Assembly (NCBI GenBank): GCA_951813085.1
Contig: OX638348.1
Span: 2,985,627 to 3,049,626, forward strand
Length of the DNA: 64,000 nt
Reading direction: 5' to 3'
Source: an uncultured Opitutaceae bacterium
Lineage (GTDB): Bacteria > Verrucomicrobiota > Verrucomicrobiia > Opitutales > Opitutaceae
Part shown: piece after piece, positions 1 to 9,980 of the stretch
How the letters are laid out: every line of letters begins with the position of its first letter
How positions within the stretch are numbered: position 1 is the stretch's first letter
Translations under genes and position numbers: made by a program
The notes under the pieces: generated by a model
Told to the model about the DNA's origin: nothing
The model's database searches: none
The model's input: only the letters and a program-made list of their open reading frames with translations

Positions 1-1
1 G

Positions 2-949
2 CACACGATACCGTCACTGGACGCTATCAATAAGGGCAAGCATATCTACTACGAGAAACCAATGGCGCTATCCCTTCAAGAAGCGCAACTCGTACGCGCC
101 GCTGTCAAAAAGAAGGGCATCGTCTTCCAGTTCGGAACGCAGCAGCGATCCAGCATCTATTTCCGCTGGGCATCCGAACTCGCCATGAACGGGCGGCTGG
201 GAGAAATACAGAAGATCGAGGTAGGCGTCCCGGGTGGCGAGACCTCTGAATCGTTCTCTGAAGAATCCATCCCGGATTGGATCGACTGGGAGCGCTGGGT
301 AGGCCCCGCTCAGGCGGCTCCGTTCAATGAAAAGCGCCTCAAGCGAGCGGTTCACGAACTTATATCCGACTATTCCCTAGGAATGATCTCATGCTGGGGC
401 ATTCATCACATCGACATCGCCAATTGGGCGAATGGGACCGATCGCTCAGGAGCGGTAAGTGTCGAGGGAACGGGAAATTTCCCTAAGAGGGGCACGTGCG
501 ATACTGTCCTAGACTGGCGGGTACGATTCGAATTCGAGAATGCAGCTCCCATTGAGTTCAGCGACCAAGGCCATCACCGAATGGGCGTGAACTACGTCGG
601 CGACAAGACTTCGCTCCATGTCACGCGCGGAGTGATCAATCACGAAAACGAAGACTTCTTGCGCGATCCGCAGAACAAGGAGGAGGCTCTTTCCCATCGC
701 CTACCGGTAAGCGCGAACCATTATAGAAACTTCATCGACGCCATCAAGAACGGGAGCGATCCCGTGGCTCCAATCGATTCGGCCGTAAGTTCCGACACGC
801 TTTGCCAGCTAGCCCTCATCTCAATCAAGCGCGGCCGGAAGCTACATTGGAACTCCAAGAACGAGCAGTTCATCGACGACGACGAAGCGAATCGCCTTCT
901 ACAGGCTAGAGATCCACGAAAGCCTTGGACGCTCCCTTCAATGGCCTAA
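2..949 (+). CDS. Gfo/Idh/MocA family oxidoreductase, 3' part
   Basis: The gene enters from the left edge, so the N-terminal Rossmann GxGxxG segment is missing. About 315 residues are visible. They begin with KGKHIYYEKPMA, which carries the Glu-Lys-Pro motif that ends the NAD(P)-binding half in this family. The C-terminal alpha/beta substrate domain follows, with DWERWVGPAQ and a GIHHIDIANW segment typical of the verrucomicrobial/planctomycete branch. The family oxidises or reduces sugars and inositols using NAD(P). The substrate cannot be told. The stop at 949 is followed almost at once by unrelated sequence, so the defence island appears to begin just after it. Confidence 0.85.
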   Translation, partial: HTIPSLDAINKGKHIYYEKPMALSLQEAQLVRAAVKKKGIVFQFGTQQRSSIYFRWASELAMNGRLGEIQKIEVGVPGGETSESFSEESIPDWIDWERWVGPAQAAPFNEKRLKRAVHELISDYSLGMISCWGIHHIDIANWANGTDRSGAVSVEGTGNFPKRGTCDTVLDWRVRFEFENAAPIEFSDQGHHRMGVNYVGDKTSLHVTRGVINHENEDFLRDPQNKEEALSHRLPVSANHYRNFIDAIKNGSDPVAPIDSAVSSDTLCQLALISIKRGRKLHWNSKNEQFIDDDEANRLLQARDPRKPWTLPSMA

Positions 950-962
950 GCTTACATTTTCT

Positions 963-1250
963 AGGCTTACTCAGAGTAGAATTCTGCAAATTCAATCTCC
1001 ACTCGTATCTCCATACTTTAACTACAGCTCGCTCAATGCCGCTGAGATTAGCGGACAATTCAAGGAAGGCTCCGCTAGCCGTGTCGAAGAGACTGCCTCA
1101 CAGCTCTACAACTACCGTAGCCTAGAGCAGCAGCTCGAAACCAAACGCGGCGAACTCAACGTCGAAGCGCACTTCAACCGCAAGACTGCGCTCAAACTTG
1201 AAATTCAACAGATCAAATCTCAAATGGCAGAACTCGCCAAGCAGCTCTAA
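963..1250 (+). pseudogene. DUF4391-like C-terminal fragment
   Basis: No start codon with upstream coding context is visible. The frame ending at the TAA of 1248-1250 reads continuously and has the look of a real C-terminus. It contains SQLYNYRSLEQQL, then a charged helix with EAHFNRKTALKLEIQQIKSQ. That helix resembles, from memory, the end of DUF4391 proteins, which often sit beside type III restriction-modification genes. It stops 30 bases before mod, so the fragment is probably the remains of the first gene of that operon, truncated by whatever event joined the island to the oxidoreductase gene. The family assignment is tentative. Confidence 0.4.
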
Positions 1251-1280
1251 CCAATACTTTAAAAATCAATTCTTCAAACC

Positions 1281-3125
1281 ATGGACAAACTGACCCAAGC
1301 CGACGCCACTTCTCACGACATTGTTGCCGACAATATCGATAAGCTCAAAACCATCTTCCCCGAAGCCTTCACCGAAGGTAAAATCGACTTTGATGTGCTC
1401 AAGGAAACGCTGGGAGAATATCGTGAAACGCGAGAAGAGCGTTACAACTTTTCATGGGCAGGAAAGAGCAAAGCACGCCGCCTAGCACAGACACCAGCGA
1501 CGGGGACGCTCCGCCCATGTCCTGAAGAAAGTGTCGATTGGGACACAACGGAGAACCTTTTCATCGAGGGTGACAACCTTGAGGTGCTCAAGCTCCTACA
1601 AAAGTCTTACCAAGGGAAGGTAAAGATGATCTATATTGATCCACCTTACAATACAGGGAAGGACTTCGTTTACCCCGATAAGTATGCAGACAATTTGAAA
1701 GGATATTTAGAGTTTACAAAGCAAGTTGACGGAGAAGGAAACAAGCTTTCCAGCAACGCAGAAACTGGCGGACGCTATCATAGCAACTGGCTGAATATGA
1801 TGCTGCCTCGTTTGACGCTTGCGAAGAACCTGCTCAAAGATGATGGAGTCATGTTTATCAGTATTGATGATTCAGAAGCTGCTAATTTAGTGAAATTGGG
1901 CGATGAGGTATTTGGTGAAGAAAACCGTATCTCTCTGATTTGTCATAAGTCCAGAGCTTCTGTCTCAAACGATAAAATAATATCTCCTAACCATAATTAC
2001 ATACTACTATATGCAAAAAATGAGAGAACGATCTTCAACCTAAGATCAAAATTTGGGCTGCCTCCTGAACTTGATGGTTTTGACGAAGAGGATGAAAATG
2101 GTCAGTTTAAGTTTGTTCCGGTCGATGGACCAGGAGGAGCAGCTAAAGGCAACCCACACTACACGTTTTTGGGCGTTACGGGCTATTGGCGTTTCTCTGA
2201 AGAAACGATGAAAGAAAAATATGATGCAGGCTTGGTTCAAAAAGTAGGTAACGGCCTTCAGCAAAAGTATTATTTGGAGGATGCAAAAAAAACACGCAAA
2301 ACAACTACAACATGGTGGGATGAGAAGCTCTACACCTCAACGGCATCTGCTAGATTGAAGCAATTAATGGATGGTGCCCCATTCAATAATCCTAAACATA
2401 TCGATCTCATTAGAAAGATGATCGAATTATGGTGTAGGAATGATGGAGATATAGTTGTTGATTTCTTTGCAGGATCAGGAACTACTGCACATAGCTGCTT
2501 AGAGCAAGCAGTCACAAACGATCAAGACATTCGCTACATAGTTGTTCAGCTCCCCGAACCATTAGCCACTGAAGCTTCACAAAAGGTAGCAGCAGAATAC
2601 TGTGATAGGATAGGCAAGCCTAGGAATATAGCAGAACTATCGAAAGAACGCATTCGTCGCACTGCTGCAAAAATTAAGGATGAGCATCCAGACTACAAAG
2701 GCGACCTTGGCTTCAAAGTCTTCAAACTGGATAGCTCAAACATCGAAGCATGGGATAGCAACGACGAGAACCTCGAAGACAGCGTGCTCAAAGCAGCAAA
2801 TGTCTTGAAAGACGGACGGGGTGAACTCGATATCGTTTACGAACTCTTCCTCAAGTATGGCCTCGACCTGAGCTACTCCGTCAACACGCACGAAGTCGCA
2901 GGCAAGCAGGTCTACGAAATTGGCGCAGGATCGCTCTTCATTTGCCTCGAAGACCACATCACCACCGACTTCGTTGAGGCATTGATCAAACTCTACAAAA
3001 GCTTCGATGATGAAGCAGCCCCACGGGTCGTTTTCAAGGACAGCGGCTTCAAAACAGACGCCGCCAAAAAGGACGCCGAAAGCACGCTCAAGGACGCAGG
3101 CATTCTCGACGTCAAATGCCTCTAG
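1281..3125 (+). CDS. mod: Type III restriction-modification methyltransferase (Mod), adenine-specific
   Basis: This 614-residue beta-class N6-adenine DNA methyltransferase is the modification and target-recognition subunit of a type III system. Catalytic motif IV, DPPY, is at residues 120-123 in YIDPPYNTGKDF. The SAM-binding motif FFAGSGTT is near residues 394-401. DPPY before FxGxGTT is the beta-class order, and the variable target-recognition region lies between them. The N-terminus (KLKTIFPEAF, then LGEYRETREERY) matches the usual Mod leader. The ATG at 1281 is the first reasonable start. Res follows 25 bases downstream on the same strand. The part from about 1900 to 2700 is visibly more AT-rich than the ends, as expected for an exchanged recognition domain. 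Confidence 0.93.
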   Translation: MDKLTQADATSHDIVADNIDKLKTIFPEAFTEGKIDFDVLKETLGEYRETREERYNFSWAGKSKARRLAQTPATGTLRPCPEESVDWDTTENLFIEGDNLEVLKLLQKSYQGKVKMIYIDPPYNTGKDFVYPDKYADNLKGYLEFTKQVDGEGNKLSSNAETGGRYHSNWLNMMLPRLTLAKNLLKDDGVMFISIDDSEAANLVKLGDEVFGEENRISLICHKSRASVSNDKIISPNHNYILLYAKNERTIFNLRSKFGLPPELDGFDEEDENGQFKFVPVDGPGGAAKGNPHYTFLGVTGYWRFSEETMKEKYDAGLVQKVGNGLQQKYYLEDAKKTRKTTTTWWDEKLYTSTASARLKQLMDGAPFNNPKHIDLIRKMIELWCRNDGDIVVDFFAGSGTTAHSCLEQAVTNDQDIRYIVVQLPEPLATEASQKVAAEYCDRIGKPRNIAELSKERIRRTAAKIKDEHPDYKGDLGFKVFKLDSSNIEAWDSNDENLEDSVLKAANVLKDGRGELDIVYELFLKYGLDLSYSVNTHEVAGKQVYEIGAGSLFICLEDHITTDFVEALIKLYKSFDDEAAPRVVFKDSGFKTDAAKKDAESTLKDAGILDVKCL

Positions 3126-3150
3126 GTCGCAACCTCATCCAAGCAAACTG

Positions 3151-6100
3151 ATGAAAATCCAATTCAACGCGAACCTTCAATACCAAGAGGATGCGATCCA
3201 ATCCACGGTTGACCTCTTTCGAGGACAAACCGCAGCGGAAGCTTTGTTTTCGGTGCCCGTCTACAATGCGCCAGTCGATGGCTCTGAGCTCGACCTTCGC
3301 TCAGAAGACGCACGCGGGGTTGCTAACAAGCTCCACCTCCAGAAGGACGACATTTTAGAAAATCTTCGAGCCATCCAAATCCGCAACGGCCTGAAGCAAA
3401 CCGAAGACCTCAAATCACTCGACTTCACGGTCGAGATGGAGACAGGCACAGGTAAGACCTACGTCTATCTGCGCACCATCTTCGAATTGTATAAAGCCTA
3501 CGGCATGCGGAAGTTCATCATCGTCGTGCCAAGTGTGGCGATCCGTGAGGGTGTCTACAAATCGCTCCAGATTACCAGTGAGCACTTCAAGGCTCTCTAC
3601 ACCGAGACACCGGAGCACTACGTCTACAAATCGGAACAGCCTGGAGACATCCGAGCCTTTGCCACGGGCACCAACATTCAGATCATGGTCATCAACATCG
3701 ACGCCTTCCGTAAAGGTTTCGACGCGAAGACAGGAGCTGCCGAGACGGCAGAGAATAGCAAGAAGGCGACGCTCATTCACAGACCTTCAGAAAAGCTCAA
3801 TGGCTTGAAGCCGATTGAATTCATCCGTCAGACCAACCCCGTGCTCATCATTGACGAGCCGCAAAATATGGAGACTGCGAATGCCAAGGGTGCATTGGCC
3901 TCTATGAACCCGCTCTTTACCCTGCGCTACTCGGCAACGCACAAAGACCGCTACAATCCGATCTATAAGCTCGATTCCATCGATGCTTATGAGCAGAAGT
4001 TGGTGAAACAGATTGAGGTTGCTGAGATCAAAGACCACGAGGCGCACAACACACCGCATATCAAATTGCTCAAAGTCGCCAAGCCCTCAGCAAAGGCGAT
4101 TACAGCCGAGATCGAATTCGACCAGCGTGATGCCAAAGGTTTCGTCACCCGCACGAAGAAGAAAATCAAGAGCGGTGACGACGTCGAAGAACTCTCGAAA
4201 GGACGCGAAATCTACAACGGTTTTCGGGTAGCTGAGATCAACCGTAGAGAAGGCGATGAGTTTGTATCCTTTGAGCCATCAGGCATTCGCCTCAAGGTTG
4301 GAGAGACGCATGGCGGCATGGCCGATGACGACCTCAAGCGTCTGCAAATCCGCAAGACCATCGAAGAGCACTTGGACAAAGAACTCGTGCTCACAGGTCA
4401 AGGCATCAAGGTGCTCAGCCTCTTCTTCATTGATAAGGTCGCCAACTACAGAAGCTATGATGCAGATGGCAATCCGGTGAAGGGCAAGTATTCCCAGTGG
4501 TTTGAAGAGGAATACGCGGAGCTCATTCAACGCGAAAAATACAAAACGCTTTTCGCTGATGTGGACACCGAGAGCCTGCCGGAGATCGTGCGCAACGGCT
4601 ACTTTGCTCAGGATAAGGGGAAATTCAAAGACAGCACCACGGGCAGTAGTGAGGCAGACAGCGATGCCTACTCCCTGATCATGAAGGATAAGGAACGCCT
4701 TCTCAGCTTTGACTCAAAGCTGAAATTCATCTTCTCGCACTCCGCTCTGCGTGAAGGTTGGGACAATCCGAACGTCTTTCAAATCTGCACGCTCAATGAA
4801 ACAGCCTCAGTCATGAAGAAGCGGCAAGAAATCGGTCGCGGTCTCCGCCTTGCGGTCAATCAAGACGGCGAACGCATTCAAGGCTTTGAGGTCAATACAC
4901 TCACCGTCATGGCGAATGAAGCCTATGACAGCTTTGTCCGACGCCTTCAGAAGGAAATGGAAGAGGATGAAGATTTGCACTTTGGCACCGTGCTGGAGCA
5001 CCAGTTTGCCAACATCACGCAAACCAACCTCGATGGCACAACGCGAGCTTATCTTGGAGAGAAGGAATCCAAGAAGCTCTACGACCACCTCAAGAAGGAA
5101 GGGCATGTCGATAAGAAGGGAAAAGTGCAGGACAGCCTGCGATTAGCCCTCAAAGACAAAACGCTAGAACTGCCCGAGGAGCTAAAGCCCGTGGAAGAAG
5201 CCATTTGCGCCAACCTCAAGCGCGTAGCAGGCAATTTAAACGTAAGCCGAAAGAAGGACCGCACCAAGGTCGACCTCAACAAACGCGTCTTCCTCGATCC
5301 CGCATTCAAAGAACTCTGGGATCAGATTGAATACAAGACCCGCTATCGCTTGGACTTTGACAGCAAGAAACTGGTGGAGACATGCGCCAAGAAGCTGAAC
5401 AAGGAGCTGGATATTGGCGCACCCGTCATCATCTACACCAAGGACAAGGTGGAAGTGAAGCGCAGTGGCCTGAGCGGCGGTAAACCAATCACAGAAGTCG
5501 AAGTCTTCGATAAGCGAAACTACAAGCTTCCCGACATCGTGGGCTACCTCACCGAAGCCACGATGCTCAAGCGTCAGACTGTCATCGATATACTGATCGA
5601 TTCCAAGAAGCTCGAAGACTTCCCCAAGAACCCGCAACGCTTCATCGAACGTGCCAGTGAGATCATCAAGCACGAGATGGAACTCTTCATCGTCGATGGG
5701 ATTACCTACCACAAAATCGACGAAGACGGCACTGAAGCGATTTATGCTCAGGAGCTATTTCAAAACGAAGAACTCCACGGCTATCTCGGCAAGAATATGC
5801 TCAAAGTTGAGAACTCAGTCTTTGAGCACGTCGTCTACGACTCCGACACCGAGAAGACCTTCGCCGAAGCGATGGAACGCAGCAAGAACGTGAAGCTCTA
5901 CGCGAAACTGCCGGACTGGTTCAAAATCCCCACACCCTTGGGTAGCTACAATCCAGACTGGGCAATCCTCGTCACCGTAGGCGAAGAAGATCGCCTCTAC
6001 TTCGTCGTCGAGACCAAGAGCACACTACTCAGTGCTGAACGTCGCGAAAAAGAAAACCAGAAGATCGAATGTGGCAAAGCCCACTTCCGCGACATCCAAA

Positions 6101-6165
6101 CCGCCAACCAATTCGAAGTCTCAGACGACTTCACCCAATTGAGCACGAAGTTCATTCAGTCTTAA
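3151..6165 (+). CDS. res: Type III restriction enzyme Res subunit (SF2 helicase-endonuclease)
   Basis: A 1004-residue protein. The reading frame opens upstream at 3007, but the ATG at 3151 gives the conserved Res N-terminus (MKIQFNANLQYQEDAI) and avoids overlap with mod. Walker A is METGTGKT around residues 96-103. Motif II is DEPQ at 235-238, the type III variant of DEAD. EIGRGLRL is motif VI-like. At the C-terminus NPDWAI (Pro935-Asp936) and VETKS (Glu954-x-Lys956) form the PD-ExK nuclease core. The family translocates or diffuses on DNA with ATP hydrolysis and cuts between two head-to-head unmodified sites in complex with Mod. All key motifs look intact. Confidence 0.94.
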   Translation: MKIQFNANLQYQEDAIQSTVDLFRGQTAAEALFSVPVYNAPVDGSELDLRSEDARGVANKLHLQKDDILENLRAIQIRNGLKQTEDLKSLDFTVEMETGTGKTYVYLRTIFELYKAYGMRKFIIVVPSVAIREGVYKSLQITSEHFKALYTETPEHYVYKSEQPGDIRAFATGTNIQIMVINIDAFRKGFDAKTGAAETAENSKKATLIHRPSEKLNGLKPIEFIRQTNPVLIIDEPQNMETANAKGALASMNPLFTLRYSATHKDRYNPIYKLDSIDAYEQKLVKQIEVAEIKDHEAHNTPHIKLLKVAKPSAKAITAEIEFDQRDAKGFVTRTKKKIKSGDDVEELSKGREIYNGFRVAEINRREGDEFVSFEPSGIRLKVGETHGGMADDDLKRLQIRKTIEEHLDKELVLTGQGIKVLSLFFIDKVANYRSYDADGNPVKGKYSQWFEEEYAELIQREKYKTLFADVDTESLPEIVRNGYFAQDKGKFKDSTTGSSEADSDAYSLIMKDKERLLSFDSKLKFIFSHSALREGWDNPNVFQICTLNETASVMKKRQEIGRGLRLAVNQDGERIQGFEVNTLTVMANEAYDSFVRRLQKEMEEDEDLHFGTVLEHQFANITQTNLDGTTRAYLGEKESKKLYDHLKKEGHVDKKGKVQDSLRLALKDKTLELPEELKPVEEAICANLKRVAGNLNVSRKKDRTKVDLNKRVFLDPAFKELWDQIEYKTRYRLDFDSKKLVETCAKKLNKELDIGAPVIIYTKDKVEVKRSGLSGGKPITEVEVFDKRNYKLPDIVGYLTEATMLKRQTVIDILIDSKKLEDFPKNPQRFIERASEIIKHEMELFIVDGITYHKIDEDGTEAIYAQELFQNEELHGYLGKNMLKVENSVFEHVVYDSDTEKTFAEAMERSKNVKLYAKLPDWFKIPTPLGSYNPDWAILVTVGEEDRLYFVVETKSTLLSAERREKENQKIECGKAHFRDIQTANQFEVSDDFTQLSTKFIQS

Positions 6166-6199
6166 TTTCACTCTTCAATTTTCACCATTCACTATTCCA

Positions 6200-7819
6200 A
6201 TGAACGAAATTTCCTGCCCCCATTGCGGCAAAGCCTTCAAGATCGATGAGACCGGATACGCTGACATCATCAAGCAAGTCCGCGACAAAGAATTCGACGC
6301 CCAGCTGAACGAACGGCTGGAGCTGGCCGAGAAAGAAAAGAGCGATGCGGTGGAACTCGCAAAGGCCAAGCTGAGCACAGAGCTTAAAAGCGAGACGCAG
6401 GAAAAAGAAGCAACGATCAAAGAGCTGAAGGCTCAGTTGGAGGCTGGAAAGACCGAGCAACAATTGGCGGTCAACAATGCGGTAACAGCCGTTGAAAAGG
6501 AGCGCGACGACCTCCTGAACCAACTGAAGCAGGCCAAACAGGAAACACAGAATGCCACCGAGCAAGCGGAGAAAGACAAAGCCAGTGCAGTCGAGCTGAC
6601 TGAGCAAAAGGTCAGCAGCCAATTGCGAACAGAGCTTCAGGAGCAGAAGACTATCATCCAAGAACTCAAAGCTCAGTTGGATGCAGGCAAGACGGCTCAG
6701 GAATTGGCAGTCAAAGACGCTGTTACCAGTCTTGAGAAAAAGAAAAGCGACCTCGAAAACCAATTGCAGCGAGTGAAAGTCGATGGCGAGAACGCCACGA
6801 AACTCGCTGAAATGGAAAGGCAGAAGGAAATTCAAGAGCTTAAAAGTCAACTGGAAGCCAAGGAGGTCAGCCAAAAGCTAGCGATCACCGAAGCAGTGAG
6901 TGTTGTGGAGAAAGAGCGCGACACGCTCAAACACAACTTAGACCAAGCCGCCCTTGAAAAGCAGGTCGCAGAGAAGGCGATTACCGATAAATACGAAGTT
7001 CGCCTGAAAGACCGCGATGAAGAGATCGAACGCCTCAAGGATTTTAAGGCGAAGCTCTCCACCAAGATGGTCGGCGAAACACTCGAACAGCACTGCGAAA
7101 CGGAATTCAATCGCATCCGCTCAACTGCATTCCCACGTGCTTATTTCGAGAAAGACAACGATGCCAGCTCAGGCAGCAGGGGGGACTATATCTTCAAGGA
7201 CAACGACGAGGCTGGAACCGAGATCGTCTCGATCATGTTCGAGATGAAGAACGAGAACGACACCACGGCCACGAAAAAGAAGAATGAAGACTTCTTCAAA
7301 GAGCTGGACAAAGACCGCAACGAGAAAGGCTGCGAATACGCCATCCTCGTCTCGCTCCTAGAACCCGAAAACGAACTCTACAACTCAGGGATCGTCGATG
7401 TGAGCTACCGCTACGAGAAGATGTATGTCATCCGGCCACAGTTCTTTATCCCGATGATTACCCTGCTTAGGGATGCCGCGATGAATGCCCTGAGCTACAA
7501 GAACGAACTTGCCCTAGTGAAATCCCAGAACATCGACGTGACGAACTTCGAGACAGACTTGGAGAAGTTCAAAAACGCCTTCGGCAGAAACTTCGAACTC
7601 GCATCTAACCATTTCAACAAGGCAGTCGATGAGATCGATAAATCCATCTCACACCTGCAAAAGACCAGAGAAAGCCTCTTGAAATCCGAAAACCAGCTTC
7701 GCCTAGCAAACGACAAGGCGCAGGATGTGACGGTCAAAAAGCTCACCCGCAAGAACCCCACAATGAAGGAGAAGTTCGAGGAGGCTAAGACCGTGAACCA
7801 AGTTGGCGAGATCGAGTAA
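6200..7819 (+). CDS. DUF2130 domain protein with long coiled coil
   Basis: 539 residues. A short N-terminal zinc-ribbon-like start (SCPHCGKAF, Cys5-x2-Cys8) leads into about 240 residues of Glu/Lys/Gln-rich coiled coil. A repeated unit, about KELKAQLEAGKT then LAV.NAV..VEKE, recurs about three times at roughly 75-residue spacing. The C-terminal half is the DUF2130 core. It contains SRGDYIF followed about 15 residues later by MFEMKNE, which has a D...ExK spacing like PD-(D/E)XK nucleases; the nuclease role is inference. The start is 34 bases after res and the gene is co-directional, so it is likely a fourth component of the same operon. Experimental function of DUF2130 is not known to me. Confidence 0.85.
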   Translation: MNEISCPHCGKAFKIDETGYADIIKQVRDKEFDAQLNERLELAEKEKSDAVELAKAKLSTELKSETQEKEATIKELKAQLEAGKTEQQLAVNNAVTAVEKERDDLLNQLKQAKQETQNATEQAEKDKASAVELTEQKVSSQLRTELQEQKTIIQELKAQLDAGKTAQELAVKDAVTSLEKKKSDLENQLQRVKVDGENATKLAEMERQKEIQELKSQLEAKEVSQKLAITEAVSVVEKERDTLKHNLDQAALEKQVAEKAITDKYEVRLKDRDEEIERLKDFKAKLSTKMVGETLEQHCETEFNRIRSTAFPRAYFEKDNDASSGSRGDYIFKDNDEAGTEIVSIMFEMKNENDTTATKKKNEDFFKELDKDRNEKGCEYAILVSLLEPENELYNSGIVDVSYRYEKMYVIRPQFFIPMITLLRDAAMNALSYKNELALVKSQNIDVTNFETDLEKFKNAFGRNFELASNHFNKAVDEIDKSISHLQKTRESLLKSENQLRLANDKAQDVTVKKLTRKNPTMKEKFEEAKTVNQVGEIE

Positions 7820-7847
7820 GACTAATCAACGCCCAAGCCCATTAGAG

Positions 7848-9980
7848 ATGAACATCAAGATTAAAAACTGCAACAATATCGATTCAGGAGAAATTGGCAT
7901 TCAGCCTGACAAGCTGAACATCAAACTAGGTATTAACGGAGCAGGAAAGAGCACCATTGCTAGATCTTTAAGAATGAGTATTGACGGTAAAGATCTGTCC
8001 TCACTCAAACCGTTCAAGCATGAAAACGACAAAACCGATGAGCATGCACCTGCTGTTTCAGGTTTAGACAAGATTCGTTCGGTAAAGGTTTTTAACGAAG
8101 AGTATATCTCTCAATTTGTATTCAAACCTGAAGAGCTGATTGAGAATAGCTTCGGGATTTTCATTAAGACACCTGATTACACCGAGAAGATGGAGGCCAT
8201 CAACGCCCTCATCGCAGATGCAAAAAAAGTTTTTCAAGAGCACAAAGGGCTGGATCAGGCGATCAAAGATTTCGAACAGCTAGCGGCCGATATGCGTACG
8301 ACTGCTGCGGGGTCGTTGGCTGGAAATAGTAAGATGTCGAAGGCGTTTGGTGGAAATGGCAATATTCTGGAGAATATTCCTGACGAACTTTCAAGTTACA
8401 CGAATTATCTGAAATCGGATTCGAATGTGAAATGGTTGAAGTGGCAGGCGCAAGGGAACGCGTTTTTAGATTTGGACAGTGGTTGCCCTTACTGCATAGC
8501 GCCAACAGAGGAGAAGAAAGAGAGAATAAAGAAAGTCAGCGAGGTATATAACAGTAAGACTGTTGAAAATCTCGGAGCTATTATCGATGTGATTGGAAAG
8601 CTGGGAGATTATTTCTCCGCTTCAGCCGTTTCGACCCTCGACGGGATAGTGAAGAAAATTGAAGGATTGAATAAAGAAGATGAGGGTTTTCTCGTCGAAC
8701 TGAAAGAACAGGCGGACAGGCTATCAAACCACCTAAAGAAGATACAAAATCTATCAAATTTTGACTTCAAGGATAAGGACAAAGCTAAGGAAGAAATCAA
8801 CGCCCTAAGGATCGATATTCGCCTTTATCCGTATCTAGATTCTGAAAAGACTCAGCAAGTAGTCGCCACAGTTGACGCTTCTATCACTGAAGTCGTCGAT
8901 AAAATTGGCCTCCTTAAAGGTCAAATTGCCCAACAGGAGAGTCTTGTTAGGAATGCTATCGAAAATAACCAGAAGAAGATCAATGGCTTTTTATCCTGCG
9001 CTGGCTACAAGTATCAGGTAGAACTGCTGAGGGAGGAGAACGACATCAAACTGAGGCTTAGGCACACAGAAGGAACTAAGGCGGTTCAAAATGGAGATCA
9101 GCATCTGAGCTATGGAGAAAGGAATGCCTTTGCCGTTATCCTCTTCATGTATGAGTGCTTGGCGCAAAAACCAGGGCCAGACTTGATAATTCTGGATGAT
9201 CCAATTTCTTCATTCGATAAGAACAAAAAATTCTCTATCCTGCATAAGCTCTTTAGGGGCTCGCATTCATTGAAGTCTAAAACCGTTCTTTTACTGACGC
9301 ACGATGTTGAACCCGTCATCGACACGATTAAGATTATGCCAGACAAATTCGCTGAGTTCACGGTGGCGAGCTATCTCAGAAATCGCAACGGCTCGCTTAC
9401 TGAGGAGGCTATCAGCTATGGAGACATTCTTAGCTTTAAGCAAATTTGCGATGCAGTGCTGGAGACACACTCAAACAAACTTATCAAGCTGATTTACTTG
9501 AGGAGGTATTTTGATGTTCTTGATGACAAAGGCATGGAGTATCAGATGCTCTCAAGCCTTTTCAAAAAGGCTTCAACGCCATACATCAAGAACGGTGACG
9601 ATGAAAGGGATTTCACCTCGGAACAGAAATCTGAAACGGAAGATAAGATCAGTGAGCTGATTAAAGGGTTTTCTTACGATGAATTGTTAGCTGTGCTTGG
9701 TGACAAAACCCAAATAGTGGAGGCATACAAGCAGGCTGAAAATGGATATGAGAAGGTGCAGATTTTCAGGCTTCTTGAAGCGGAGCATGAAGATCATGTC
9801 GTAAGAAAGTATATTAGTGAGACTTTCCATATCGAAAATGATCTGGTTTGCCAACTGTCACCTCAGAAGTATGATCCAGTCCCTGATTTTCTTATCGGAG
9901 CTTGTGATTTGTATATTAAACGAAAACTACCCTCAGAATTAGATAAACACACAGATGTCCAACCTAGCCAGAGCCATTGA
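7848..9980 (+). CDS. RloC/PrrC-like ABC-type ATPase (AAA_13), possible anticodon-nuclease-type effector
   Basis: 710 residues from the ATG at 7848; an ATG at 7803 would add 15 unlikely residues and overlap the previous gene. Walker A GINGAGKST is at 28-36, an ABC-type signature LSYGERN starts at 420, Walker B LIILDDP is at 446-452 and an H-loop His is near 485. Coiled-coil segments lie between. A Cys213-Pro-Tyr-Cys216 pair inside the coiled coil recalls the Rad50-like zinc hook of RloC. VFNEEYISQF near residues 80-89 fits AAA_13 (RloC/PrrC). RloC and PrrC are tRNA anticodon nucleases that back up restriction systems. I could not place the nuclease residues with certainty; the C-terminus has a conserved-looking ETFHIEND. 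Defence association is strong; RNase activity is inference. Confidence 0.78.
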   Translation: MNIKIKNCNNIDSGEIGIQPDKLNIKLGINGAGKSTIARSLRMSIDGKDLSSLKPFKHENDKTDEHAPAVSGLDKIRSVKVFNEEYISQFVFKPEELIENSFGIFIKTPDYTEKMEAINALIADAKKVFQEHKGLDQAIKDFEQLAADMRTTAAGSLAGNSKMSKAFGGNGNILENIPDELSSYTNYLKSDSNVKWLKWQAQGNAFLDLDSGCPYCIAPTEEKKERIKKVSEVYNSKTVENLGAIIDVIGKLGDYFSASAVSTLDGIVKKIEGLNKEDEGFLVELKEQADRLSNHLKKIQNLSNFDFKDKDKAKEEINALRIDIRLYPYLDSEKTQQVVATVDASITEVVDKIGLLKGQIAQQESLVRNAIENNQKKINGFLSCAGYKYQVELLREENDIKLRLRHTEGTKAVQNGDQHLSYGERNAFAVILFMYECLAQKPGPDLIILDDPISSFDKNKKFSILHKLFRGSHSLKSKTVLLLTHDVEPVIDTIKIMPDKFAEFTVASYLRNRNGSLTEEAISYGDILSFKQICDAVLETHSNKLIKLIYLRRYFDVLDDKGMEYQMLSSLFKKASTPYIKNGDDERDFTSEQKSETEDKISELIKGFSYDELLAVLGDKTQIVEAYKQAENGYEKVQIFRLLEAEHEDHVVRKYISETFHIENDLVCQLSPQKYDPVPDFLIGACDLYIKRKLPSELDKHTDVQPSQSH

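Noticed and set aside
6410-6950. Nucleotide tandem repeat in the DUF2130 gene
   Set aside because: Repetition is at the level of coiled-coil heptads and a 75-residue unit with diverged codons, not a DNA repeat array.
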